Part shown: piece after piece, positions 33,975-42,225 of the stretch
Numbering within the stretch: position 1 is the first letter of the stretch
Layout of the letters: each line of letters starts with the position of its first letter
Source: Paenibacillus sp. PK3_47
GTDB taxonomy: Bacteria > Bacillota > Bacilli > Paenibacillales > Paenibacillaceae
DNA: 64,000 bases
Assembly: GCF_023520895.1 (NCBI RefSeq)
Contig: NZ_CP026029.1
Coordinates: 2,232,001-2,296,000 of the forward strand
Direction of reading: 5' to 3'
Program-made: the position numbers and the translations under genes
Notes under the pieces: generated by a model
Seen by the model: only the letters and a program-made list of their open reading frames with translations
Databases searched by the model: none
What the model was told of the DNA's origin: nothing

Positions 33975-34556
33975 AACCTTTTTTTCTCCTCCTTGGACAT
34001 TCATGAACTTAGTATTTTCTTTAGTTGGGTAGCTCATGTTACTCATTAGCCGATGCACCCCCTTTCCCGAGTTGAGCATGTAAGTATAAATGATGTCTGT
34101 GACGGGTATCACAGAAACTTGTAAACAGTTTACAGGCACAACAATACTAGATTCCTAATTCTACCTAAGTATTATACAATGTGCCTCAAGTCACGTAAAG
34201 CTAATTTTTCCAGAAGACAAAGCTTTTACCCTTTGGGATAATGCTTATTGCCCTGTGTAAGTGACTCTACATCTTAAACGCAGGAGTTTCTAAAAAGTTG
34301 CGCTTCACCCAAAATAATTTTTTTCTTTTGAATTCTTTGCCTAAGTATTCTTGGAACTACATATGTCTGCATGTTCTACTAACTATTGCTAATCATGGTT
34401 GACTACGGAAGTTAGTATAGCACAGAGCATTCCAATCGTCATTAAGCAATATTTGTTAAGTTAATAAACAGATTTATCCTGTTTCAAACTTGCGGATTAC
34501 TTCTCTGCACAAAATAAAAAGCGCCGGTTACGGCGCTTTTCTTCTATACATATGAA
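33975..34556 (-). promoter_or_regulatory. Long S-layer leader and promoter region
   Basis: Contains an extended -10 promoter (TG-C-TATACT, -10 at 34414-34419) with no clear -35, an untranslated leader of about 370-430 nt, a palindrome GTAAAC-T-GTTTAC near 34115-34130, and two ribosome sites: AAAGGGGG before ATG 34046 and AAGGAGGAG before ATG 33974. Long stable leaders are usual for S-layer mRNAs. The stretch 34440-34510 shows no gene. Confidence 0.6.
34517..34540. terminator. Bidirectional terminator
   Basis: Perfect 10-bp stem AAAAGCGCCG / CGGCGCTTTT with a GTTA loop; it ends the 113-residue gene on the minus strand. Confidence 0.85.
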
Positions 34557-34898
34557 CTATCGGATCTTCATCGATAATTGAATCAGTTCCTGACGCTTCT
34601 CAGGACTGGCATTCACGTTCTCATACATGGCATCAATCGCCACTCGGTTCTCACGATAGTTCTTCTCATGTTTAATTGTAGAGTGAGACCATTCAATCAG
34701 GGCATTCTCAGCAATGACAAGCTCATTGTAGGCGTCATGGAATCCTGTAGCCTGTACAAGCTCCTCCATGACCTCTTGGGTAATTTCCATAAGCGCACGT
34801 TTAGCGGCGATTTCTTTCTCCAACACTTTTGCTCTATTCTCAAACATGTTCTTAGCTTTCGTGTAATCCAGCTGTGCTTTTGATAAAATCGGTTTCAT
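34557..34898 (-). CDS. Conserved helical protein of unknown function
   Basis: 113 residues, almost entirely predicted helix with coiled-coil character (KAKNMFENRAKVLEKEIAAKRALMEITQEVMEELVQATG, ENALIEWSHSTIKHEKNYRENR). No signal peptide, cysteine motif or enzymatic signature. AAAGG lies upstream of ATG 34898 at a long spacing. Flanked by its own terminator and by the terminator of the SLH gene upstream, so it is probably monocistronic. It lies between two SLH genes but is predicted cytoplasmic. I do not recognise the family. Confidence 0.65.
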   Translation of the reverse strand: MKPILSKAQLDYTKAKNMFENRAKVLEKEIAAKRALMEITQEVMEELVQATGFHDAYNELVIAENALIEWSHSTIKHEKNYRENRVAIDAMYENVNASPEKRQELIQLSMKIR

Positions 34899-35001
34899 CG
34901 ATGGCTTTCACCTTTCAGAAAATATTATTTTCTAAGTTATTGTAACGTAAATCGCTGCAGATTACAAAGTTAATCTGGACTGTATGTAATTTTATTACAA
35001 A

Positions 35002-35037
35002 AGAGCCGGCCCGCGATCAGTTTCGCGGACCGGCTTT
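35002..35037 (-). terminator. Terminator after 1291-residue SLH gene
   Basis: Long GC-rich stem (AGCCGGTCCGCGA / TCGCGGGCCGGCT, one mismatch) with T-rich flank on the minus strand. Confidence 0.85.
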
Positions 35038-35048
35038 TGCAGCTTATT

Positions 35049-38000
35049 TTAATTGAAGTTTTTAGGGAAGATGCTGGTGCTCTTCTGCAAAAGTGCTACA
35101 GCGATCTTGCCGGCCTCTGCTCTTGTAAGCTTACCCTTAGGGTTAAAATTATATACAGGCTTGGTCTGTCCGGTAATGGTTACCGCACTGCCTTCCATAA
35201 TCTTGGCCTTCGATACTGCCTCAATCGCAGGACGGGAGTAAAAGTCCATGCTTCCGGAGTCTACAAAGGACTTGCTGAGGCTTGTTACAAGCTTGGCGTC
35301 ATTCGCATTCATTTTCAGCTTCAGCGCCCTTGCGATCATTACAGCCGCCTGCTCTCTTGTCAGAGCCTGATCCGGGCCGAAGAAGCCGTCGCTTAGGCCG
35401 GTAACAATCCCCGCTCTCGCAGCCGTCTCAATGCTCTTGAAATTCCATGTAGTCGAAACTGCTTCCGGTACAATATCAAAGAACGTCTGCTTGTTAGCAT
35501 CATAATCCAGCGGGATGTTGAGTCCTTTGACCAGCAGTGTAGCAAACTCACCACGGGTAGTTGTATCATCAGCACCAAAGGCATCTGAACGCAGGTTAGT
35601 CATAATTCCTTTGGAATACAATCCGTTCAGGATATTTCTTGCCCAAGGATGGTTCGTAATATCTGTGAAACCGCGGCGAAGCTTCATTACTGTATAATAA
35701 CCAAACTCATCGAAAGGAACAGTTACCGTATGATTTTTGGTATCCACTTCTCCGCCAACGTTCTCCCATTTCCCTGCATCAGTATAGCGGAATACCGTTA
35801 CAGTTGAGCCCACCTCATCCACAACGTTCGGGCTGAAGCTGAGCGTCAGTTCACCGCGCTGCGAAGGGAGGATTTTGCGGGACTGGCTGATCTGTGTGAA
35901 ATTCCCTTCTGTCGAATATGGAGCCACACCATTTGTGGCCGGTACATAGTTATTGCTTCCCTTAGTGCCGACTTCTCCAAGTCCGCCGCTTAACCAGTAA
36001 ATATCAGACACGCGGGAGAAATTGTTGTTCGTTGCGCTTGATGTAAAACGGAGCACAAGCTCCTGCAGGATAACCAGCTGTTTCTGGGCTCCTACATATC
36101 TTTCATCATAAGGGCTGACGTTGATAATATTCCCGTAATCATTAGTGCGTTCCACAACACCGTCGGCAGGATCGGCAATACCGAACAGCAGCTTCGTGTC
36201 AGGATAGTATTTGGCCGCTCCGGAAGAAGTATAGCCCTTCATCAGTGTACCCTTAGGGAAGGTCAGCGACAGCTGTTTGTTGAAAACAGTATATTTGTTT
36301 GCAACCTTCTCTGCCATGTACTGCGTATCAATCTGGACAGCACTTGCATAATAAACCGTTACCGTGTCAGACAACGTGGAATCTTCACGGACGATCTGTA
36401 TTTTAATAGAAGTTGCTTTATCTGGTTTCAGGCCTACATAGTCGTAGGTGAAACGGTTAGGCTTATCTGAACGGGGAACAGCCTCATACTTATCAATAAT
36501 GACCTTCGAAGCACCCTCTGCTTCAATATCAAAGCGTACAAAGTTCTTGTTAACAACAATCTGATCACCGACTGTAGCCACAGGAGCGAGAATGCGGTAA
36601 GGAAGTACTTCACGGACAACTTCAATCCGCTGGGTCGTTCTTGCACCTGTCTTGTTGATGAGCTCCAATGTGTACACATGGCTTCCTGGCGCATCAAATT
36701 TAAGGTCGCGGATACGCAGGAGGAAGTCCTTCGTAGTTCCTACATAGTCATAATATAATGAACCGTAGGTTCCCGGTGAAGTATGATAATCTTTTGCATC
36801 TTCTTTCAAAAGATTATTATTTCCTGCAGTAGTAAAGATCAGGTCAGAACCACTATATAGATTTAAAGTTGTGGCTCCTCCGCCTTGCAGCACCAGATCA
36901 TAATTGTCCCGGGTAGTTATATACTTATCATCTTTAAAAGTAATTTCTGCCGGTAAAGCCAGAATCGTATTCCGCTTCGTTTCGTTTGTCCGGGAATCCG
37001 TTTCAAACATCGGACGGTTCGTTCCCAGCGTCGGATGGAATTGTGATAGGTTAGATACGTTGGTATCAACAATATAGATGCGCAGTTCCTTGGTAATTAC
37101 ACGTTCATTCCCGCCTGCATCTTTGGAAATCCCCGTAAATGTGAGGGTATTTTCACCGTATACAAGCGGTCCTTGCTGAGAAATATTAAGGGTTACATTG
37201 AATTTTTTATTATTGTCATTAACAGCAAACTGAGGTGTGCTGCCAGTATCCCATGTTGCACTATCTTTACCGTTGATTTGGAATTGAGCACTGTTGATAT
37301 TCTCAAATCCAATGTATTCACCTGATACAGTAATGCTCTTTTGAGTATTGGAGTTATACTCAATGGTCTGTCCATCCTGCAGATTGCTTACATAAATGTA
37401 GTTCTTCGATACGTAGGAAATGTCGGCAATATACACCGATTTGGATGTACCGTATTTAAACTGTACCTTTTGCTGGCCATTGGAAAAGCCTGTAACCTGG
37501 TATACCCGCTCCGTGGTGGAAACGTTCGTAACTAGTTTAAGCTCCAGACCCTTTGTACTTAAAGGCAAATACATCGCACTCAAGTCACCTTTTGGAGCAA
37601 CATTACTCTTAACGAGGATATAAAAGTTATCCTTTTCCATTTGCTGCCCGTTTAGCGGAAGCTTGGATATTGTAGTCATATCAGCACCCGCTGCATAATC
37701 AGGAAGATAGTAAATATTATTTATCACTGTCTCACCCGGGACGTAGTAATACGTTTTTACAAGTGAAGAAGTGTATGTTCCATACTCTACAGTCAAAGTG
37801 AAATCATTACTTCCCTCAGCAATCGGAACCTCTACAGGTGTGGTGAATTTGACCAGCCTGTAAGCAGGTGTAACACCGTCAGGACCAGGAATGATCAGCT
37901 CTTCACCGTCAGGGATGATCGAAGATATCTTCACTTCGCTGGTAGTATTGGCATCAATCGTCATTTTCCCGGCACCTGATGTTCCGGCGAATGGTGCTGT

Positions 38001-38924
38001 ATTATAAGGAACTAGAATTTGACCGGACAAAGCGGCTCTATAGGTGTTTTCAACCGACAAGGTCGGTGTATTGTCCAGGATTGAATATTTAGTGCCGGCA
38101 TGAACCAGATCTAATGATGCGTAAGGCTGATTTGTATCAAAAAAGTATACATTCCGGTCAATTGTAATTTTGTCGGAAGCGTTCTGTACTACAATTTGAA
38201 GTGTGCTCAGCCCTGGTTGGAGAGTCAAAGCCGGTGTGAAAAAAGTACCATCTTCAAGCAGCGAGGTCTGAAGCGCTGTTCCACCGTTCAGAGCAACCGT
38301 TACCTTGGTAGCATTGGCTACTTTACCTTGAAGTGTAATTGATGATACAGGGACAACTACCTGTGTTCCCTCATTTAAATTAAGCGCGGCAGGGCCGCCC
38401 AGCACCTGCAGTGAAGTTACAAACGGCACACGGTCAAACAATACATAAAAAGATTCCGAACGCGTCAAATTCCCCTGCATACCGGAGAAGGTAACTTTAT
38501 TATAACCCGAGTACAACGTTACTCCGCTGGTTGTAAAACGGTTGCCTGGACTATTCGCATCTACTGTGACCGTACCCGTTGTCAGACGCGTAGGATCGGT
38601 TACCCACTTGCCTAAGTTATCCTGTGACAGCTGCTCTACAACAACCTTCATCGTTGAGGCTGTTACCTGCGAATAGACACCGGTTATATTAAGTGTGCCA
38701 TTACTCGTTAAGTACACTTTATCACGGCTGATTGCATTAACGGATCCTGAAGTCGCACTAGGGTCTAAGGCAATCGTCGAACGCAATGTCTGATCATCCG
38801 GAGTAAAGTACGTCGTGGTGACAGCATTCGCTGCAGCTGCTACGGGCACATACCTGCCTGGAAGCATAGAGACGACCAGAGCGGCGAGCAGCAGCCATAC
38901 GAAGGGCTTCTTAAAGCGTTGCAT
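35049..38924 (-). CDS. Large SLH surface protein with beta-sandwich repeats
   Basis: 1291-residue secreted protein: signal peptide MQRFKKPFVWLLLAALVVSML with mature start near VAAAANA, about 1000 residues of Ig/cadherin-like beta segments (many IVVQNASDKITIDRNVYFFD or LTFTGISKDAGGNERV type units), and three C-terminal SLH domains with motifs TRGE, TREQ and TRAE. AGGAGAG precedes ATG 38924. The C-terminal SLH layout differs from the N-terminal one of the S-layer gene just downstream. It lies upstream of that gene and downstream of tagO on the same strand. It may be a minor S-layer-associated protein or wall-organising factor; no enzymatic domain is visible. Confidence 0.88.
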   Translation of the reverse strand: MQRFKKPFVWLLLAALVVSMLPGRYVPVAAAANAVTTTYFTPDDQTLRSTIALDPSATSGSVNAISRDKVYLTSNGTLNITGVYSQVTASTMKVVVEQLSQDNLGKWVTDPTRLTTGTVTVDANSPGNRFTTSGVTLYSGYNKVTFSGMQGNLTRSESFYVLFDRVPFVTSLQVLGGPAALNLNEGTQVVVPVSSITLQGKVANATKVTVALNGGTALQTSLLEDGTFFTPALTLQPGLSTLQIVVQNASDKITIDRNVYFFDTNQPYASLDLVHAGTKYSILDNTPTLSVENTYRAALSGQILVPYNTAPFAGTSGAGKMTIDANTTSEVKISSIIPDGEELIIPGPDGVTPAYRLVKFTTPVEVPIAEGSNDFTLTVEYGTYTSSLVKTYYYVPGETVINNIYYLPDYAAGADMTTISKLPLNGQQMEKDNFYILVKSNVAPKGDLSAMYLPLSTKGLELKLVTNVSTTERVYQVTGFSNGQQKVQFKYGTSKSVYIADISYVSKNYIYVSNLQDGQTIEYNSNTQKSITVSGEYIGFENINSAQFQINGKDSATWDTGSTPQFAVNDNNKKFNVTLNISQQGPLVYGENTLTFTGISKDAGGNERVITKELRIYIVDTNVSNLSQFHPTLGTNRPMFETDSRTNETKRNTILALPAEITFKDDKYITTRDNYDLVLQGGGATTLNLYSGSDLIFTTAGNNNLLKEDAKDYHTSPGTYGSLYYDYVGTTKDFLLRIRDLKFDAPGSHVYTLELINKTGARTTQRIEVVREVLPYRILAPVATVGDQIVVNKNFVRFDIEAEGASKVIIDKYEAVPRSDKPNRFTYDYVGLKPDKATSIKIQIVREDSTLSDTVTVYYASAVQIDTQYMAEKVANKYTVFNKQLSLTFPKGTLMKGYTSSGAAKYYPDTKLLFGIADPADGVVERTNDYGNIINVSPYDERYVGAQKQLVILQELVLRFTSSATNNNFSRVSDIYWLSGGLGEVGTKGSNNYVPATNGVAPYSTEGNFTQISQSRKILPSQRGELTLSFSPNVVDEVGSTVTVFRYTDAGKWENVGGEVDTKNHTVTVPFDEFGYYTVMKLRRGFTDITNHPWARNILNGLYSKGIMTNLRSDAFGADDTTTRGEFATLLVKGLNIPLDYDANKQTFFDIVPEAVSTTWNFKSIETAARAGIVTGLSDGFFGPDQALTREQAAVMIARALKLKMNANDAKLVTSLSKSFVDSGSMDFYSRPAIEAVSKAKIMEGSAVTITGQTKPVYNFNPKGKLTRAEAGKIAVALLQKSTSIFPKNFN

Positions 38925-39013
38925 GTGTATAATCTCTCCTTTGAGTTTGAGTTCTCTTAACCTTCACTTTGTTCTTTATCGGTTTGTCTCTGGTATATTT
39001 TTAGGGAAACAGC

Positions 39014-39045
39014 AAAAAACTCATCCTGAAAAGGATGAGTTTTGT
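39014..39045 (-). terminator. Terminator after tagO
   Basis: Stem AAAACTCATCCT / AGGATGAGTTTT with a 4-nt loop and a T-tract on both sides. Confidence 0.85.
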
Positions 39046-39081
39046 TAATTAAGGAAAAAAATAGCTTATTTATGAAGCCTA

Positions 39082-40209
39082 TTAAGATTTGGAACTGCGC
39101 TCCGGATCCACCTTCATGCGCATTCTCAGGAAGAAATCGATCATCGGACGTTTGGTTTTGCTGATTACACCGGTAATTTCAGCACCGATCTGCAGGAAGA
39201 AGAGCATTACACAGATCACTACAAAAGTAACCCAGTTAGCTTCATACAGCGATGCTGAGGTCTGGATAACAGCCAGAACCCCAAAGAATGCTGCAATTCC
39301 GTAAATAATCAGAACAGTCTGGCGGTGGCTGAATCCAAGCTCGCGCAGGCAATGATGCAGATGCCCTTTGTCCGGCGCAAAAATCGGTTTCTTCTGCAGC
39401 TTGCGGCGAACGATTGCGAAGAACGTATCAGATAAAGGAACACCGATGATCAGGAGCGGTGTAATAAAGGACACAACTGCAATCTGCTTAAAGCCAAGCA
39501 GCGCAAGCAGCGCAAGGCAAAATCCTAAGAACAGCGAACCGGTATCACCCATAAAGATTTTAGCCGGATGAAAGTTAAAGAACAGAAATCCTACAATGCT
39601 GCCCAGCAGCAGCAGGCATAGGAGAGCAACCATTGTATTGCCCATCAGAAAAGCCATGACAGCAATCGTAGCAATCGCAATGCCGGATACGCCGGCTGCA
39701 AGCCCGTCCAGCCCGTCAATCAGATTTACGGCATTGGTGACACCGACAATCCAGAAGATCGTGAGCGGAACAGCAATCCAGCTTTCCAGTGAGGAGTACG
39801 TATTATTAAAAGGAATATTTACGAAATCAACAGTAATGCCGAATCCAAAAACGACAATGCAGGCTGCGGCAATCTGGCCAAGCAGCTTTACCTTTGCTGA
39901 AAGCTCGAAGCGGTCATCCAGCCCCCCGATAAGAACAATCAGTCCGCCGCCGCAGAGCAGCGCTTTGATGAAATTGGCCTCCCGCGGAGTGAACTCGTAA
40001 GGAATAACCGGCAATACGGCAAGCAGGCCTAACACAAACGCCAGGAAAATACCGAGTCCGCCCATACGGGGCATAATTCTGGTATGCACCTTGCGGGCAT
40101 TCGGCACATCGGTTGCGCCAATCTTAACAGCGAATTTCTTCACCAGCGGCGTCAAGAGAAGTGCGAGTCCCATGCACACAATAAATCCGGCGATGTATAT
40201 GATTAACAT
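39082..40209 (-). CDS. tagO: Undecaprenyl-phosphate GlcNAc-1-phosphate transferase
   Basis: Integral membrane enzyme (MraY/WecA superfamily) that loads GlcNAc-1-P on undecaprenyl phosphate, the first step of wall teichoic acid and secondary wall polymer synthesis. About eleven hydrophobic segments; family motifs DVPNARKVHTRIMPRMGG, GGLDDRFELSAKVKL, NAVNLIDGLDGLAAG and FNFHPAKIFMGDTGSLFLGF, the last holding the metal-binding Asp. 375 residues. Near tagA and csaB, it is likely to start the polymer that SLH proteins bind. Confidence 0.95.
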   Translation of the reverse strand: MLIIYIAGFIVCMGLALLLTPLVKKFAVKIGATDVPNARKVHTRIMPRMGGLGIFLAFVLGLLAVLPVIPYEFTPREANFIKALLCGGGLIVLIGGLDDRFELSAKVKLLGQIAAACIVVFGFGITVDFVNIPFNNTYSSLESWIAVPLTIFWIVGVTNAVNLIDGLDGLAAGVSGIAIATIAVMAFLMGNTMVALLCLLLLGSIVGFLFFNFHPAKIFMGDTGSLFLGFCLALLALLGFKQIAVVSFITPLLIIGVPLSDTFFAIVRRKLQKKPIFAPDKGHLHHCLRELGFSHRQTVLIIYGIAAFFGVLAVIQTSASLYEANWVTFVVICVMLFFLQIGAEITGVISKTKRPMIDFFLRMRMKVDPERSSKS

Positions 40210-40322
40210 TTGATCAGTCGACCCCCATTTCTCTACCGCATTGAATTATACGCTGAACCCAAAACAAATTCCAATTCCGTTTTTAGGCTGTTGTCACGAT
40301 TTTTTCGGTAAATATGCGCAAA

Positions 40323-41081
40323 TTAATGGTCTTTTGTCACTTTATCTTTCTCACGCATCACTTTTACTGCGAATTTCGGCAGCGCAAGCATTCTTTTGTA
40401 ACGTGTCGGCTCCTTAAGGAGGCGGTACAGCCATTCAGCACGGAGTTTTTGGAACGCTTTAGGTGCACGGCGGCTCTTGCCCGATATTACATCAAAGCTT
40501 CCTCCGACGCCCATCATCACAGGTATATTGAGCCGGGATTTGTATTTGGCAATCCACGGTTCCTGACTGTCCGCACCTCTGGCTACAAACAGCAGGTCAG
40601 GCTTAGCTTCCAAAATTCCGGCGATGATCTTCTCATCCGCATCCGGGCCGAAAAATCCGTCATGATAGCCGGCAATAACGACTCCGGGATATTGACTTTG
40701 TAACCTTGAAGCCGTCTCCCGAATCACTTCCGGAGTGGATCCCAGCAAATATACTCTCCAGTTATAGGTTTCTCCTACACGCAGCAATTCATGTAAAAGA
40801 TCAAAGCCGGCTACCCGTTCCGCCACCGGCTCATGGCAATATTCTGCGGCCCAGACGACGCCGGTCCCGTCGGGAACAACCAGCTCTGCAGATTTCATAA
40901 TCTCCATGTAGCCCGGATTCTCCAGCGCGGCCATCACCATTATCGGATTAGCTGTAATGACCTGGTGAGGTTCGCGGTTACGGACAGCTTCTGTTAGATA
41001 AGATACCGTAGCCTGCATATTGACTTTGGATACCCGGATGCCAAAAATCGGCACCGTCGGCAGCGTACTATCTGCTTTCAC
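40323..41081 (-). CDS. tagA: WecB/TagA/CpsF family glycosyltransferase
   Basis: GT26 enzyme; TagA adds ManNAc from UDP-ManNAc to lipid-linked GlcNAc. Motifs: PIFGIRVSKVNM, QVITANPIMVMAALENP, VPDGTGVVWAAE (the hallmark PDG), GSTPEVIRETASRL, DLLFVARGADSQEPWIAKYKSRL and MMGVGGSFDVISGKSRRAPKAFQKLRAEWLYRLLKEP. The frame opens at 41141 inside csaB, but AAAGGATG at 8 nt before GTG 41081 gives 252 residues and a 7-bp gap after the csaB stop. The mnaA gene at 62411 would supply its UDP-ManNAc. Confidence 0.94.
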   Translation of the reverse strand: MKADSTLPTVPIFGIRVSKVNMQATVSYLTEAVRNREPHQVITANPIMVMAALENPGYMEIMKSAELVVPDGTGVVWAAEYCHEPVAERVAGFDLLHELLRVGETYNWRVYLLGSTPEVIRETASRLQSQYPGVVIAGYHDGFFGPDADEKIIAGILEAKPDLLFVARGADSQEPWIAKYKSRLNIPVMMGVGGSFDVISGKSRRAPKAFQKLRAEWLYRLLKEPTRYKRMLALPKFAVKVMREKDKVTKDH

Positions 41082-41088
41082 TTGTCTA

Positions 41089-42225
41089 TCATCCTTTGCG
41101 GAAAAATTGTGCAATTTGCCGGGCAGGAGCCTCGGCCTCATTAATCAAACCTGAAATCAGCGGTTCACGCTCACGCCGCCAGTCTTCTGCGGAATCAAGA
41201 AGTCCAAGCAATTCATTGGCAACTTTACTGCCATCCAGGGAAGCTGTCGTGCCTACCGGCTTACAGCGGATGCGGTCCAGAAAATGGTCGATCTTCGGGT
41301 CGTAAGACACACCCATTAAAGGAACACGTCTTCCTGCCGCATAGATCAGGCTGTGCAGCCGCATTCCGATCAGAGCATCGCAGCCGCCTACCTCGCGCAG
41401 CATCTGCAGCGGATGGAGCGCGTCCTCGCAAATACTGACCGCTCCGCCCTGCTCTTCAGCACCCTTCTCCAGCTTCTGCATCACATACCTGGAAGCCTCA
41501 TTATCCAAAGGATGATGAAACGGCAGAAAGCGGAGGTGGAGAGGCTGCTGTGCACAGGCTCTCAGCAGCCCGTCTGCAATGGCATCCAGTTCACGGCGTG
41601 ATTCTTCCCAGTAGCGGACTGATATCCCAACCATCTTCATACGGTTTTCCCCGGTAACAGCGCCGGGACCCTTTCCGTCCGTATCCTCCGGCAGCGTCAG
41701 CCCCATAACAGGATCTGGAACAACCATGATCTGTTCTCCGCGAAGTCCCATATGCTGGAGAAGCTGGCGGGACTGCTCGTCCCGCACGGATACAAAGGTA
41801 CACTTGCGGAAGACCGATTTGATCATCGGATGAAACAGTTTGCGGTTAACCGGCCCAATCCCCTGTGCATAGATAAAGGTCGGTTTCCCCATCCACTGCG
41901 CCAGCTTAATGATGCCCAGATAATACGGGATGGTCTTGCTGCCGGTTACATCCTGCAGCAGGCTGCCTCCTCCGCTGATCAGCCCTGTACTCTCCGCAAT
42001 CGCCCGGCGGACTTCTCCGAGCTTCATCCGGTGTACGGCCTTCACTCCATAGGTGGCAGTTGTCCATTCCGGATCTATCGACAGGACAACCGGCTCAATC
42101 GTTATTCCCGCAGCCTGTGATTGCTTCTGCAATGCAATCAGTATCGATTGCAGCACCGCCTCATCACCGCTGTTGCGGAACCCGTAATAGCCCGAGATAA
42201 TTATCTTTTGAGCAGCGGTGACCAT
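41089..42225 (-). CDS. csaB: Polysaccharide pyruvyl transferase CsaB
   Basis: Adds pyruvate ketals to the secondary wall polymer, creating the ligand of SLH domains. Family features: IIISGYYGFRNSGDEAVLQSIL, GLISGGGSLLQD, YYLGIIKLAQWMGKPTFIYAQGIGPVN, VPDPVMGL and DALIGMRLHSLIYAAGRRVPLMGVSYDPKI. ATG 42225 lies behind GAGAGGTG and overlaps the upstream gene by 25 bp, showing tight coupling. 378 residues. Three SLH proteins are encoded nearby. Confidence 0.95.
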   Translation of the reverse strand: MVTAAQKIIISGYYGFRNSGDEAVLQSILIALQKQSQAAGITIEPVVLSIDPEWTTATYGVKAVHRMKLGEVRRAIAESTGLISGGGSLLQDVTGSKTIPYYLGIIKLAQWMGKPTFIYAQGIGPVNRKLFHPMIKSVFRKCTFVSVRDEQSRQLLQHMGLRGEQIMVVPDPVMGLTLPEDTDGKGPGAVTGENRMKMVGISVRYWEESRRELDAIADGLLRACAQQPLHLRFLPFHHPLDNEASRYVMQKLEKGAEEQGGAVSICEDALHPLQMLREVGGCDALIGMRLHSLIYAAGRRVPLMGVSYDPKIDHFLDRIRCKPVGTTASLDGSKVANELLGLLDSAEDWRREREPLISGLINEAEAPARQIAQFFRKG

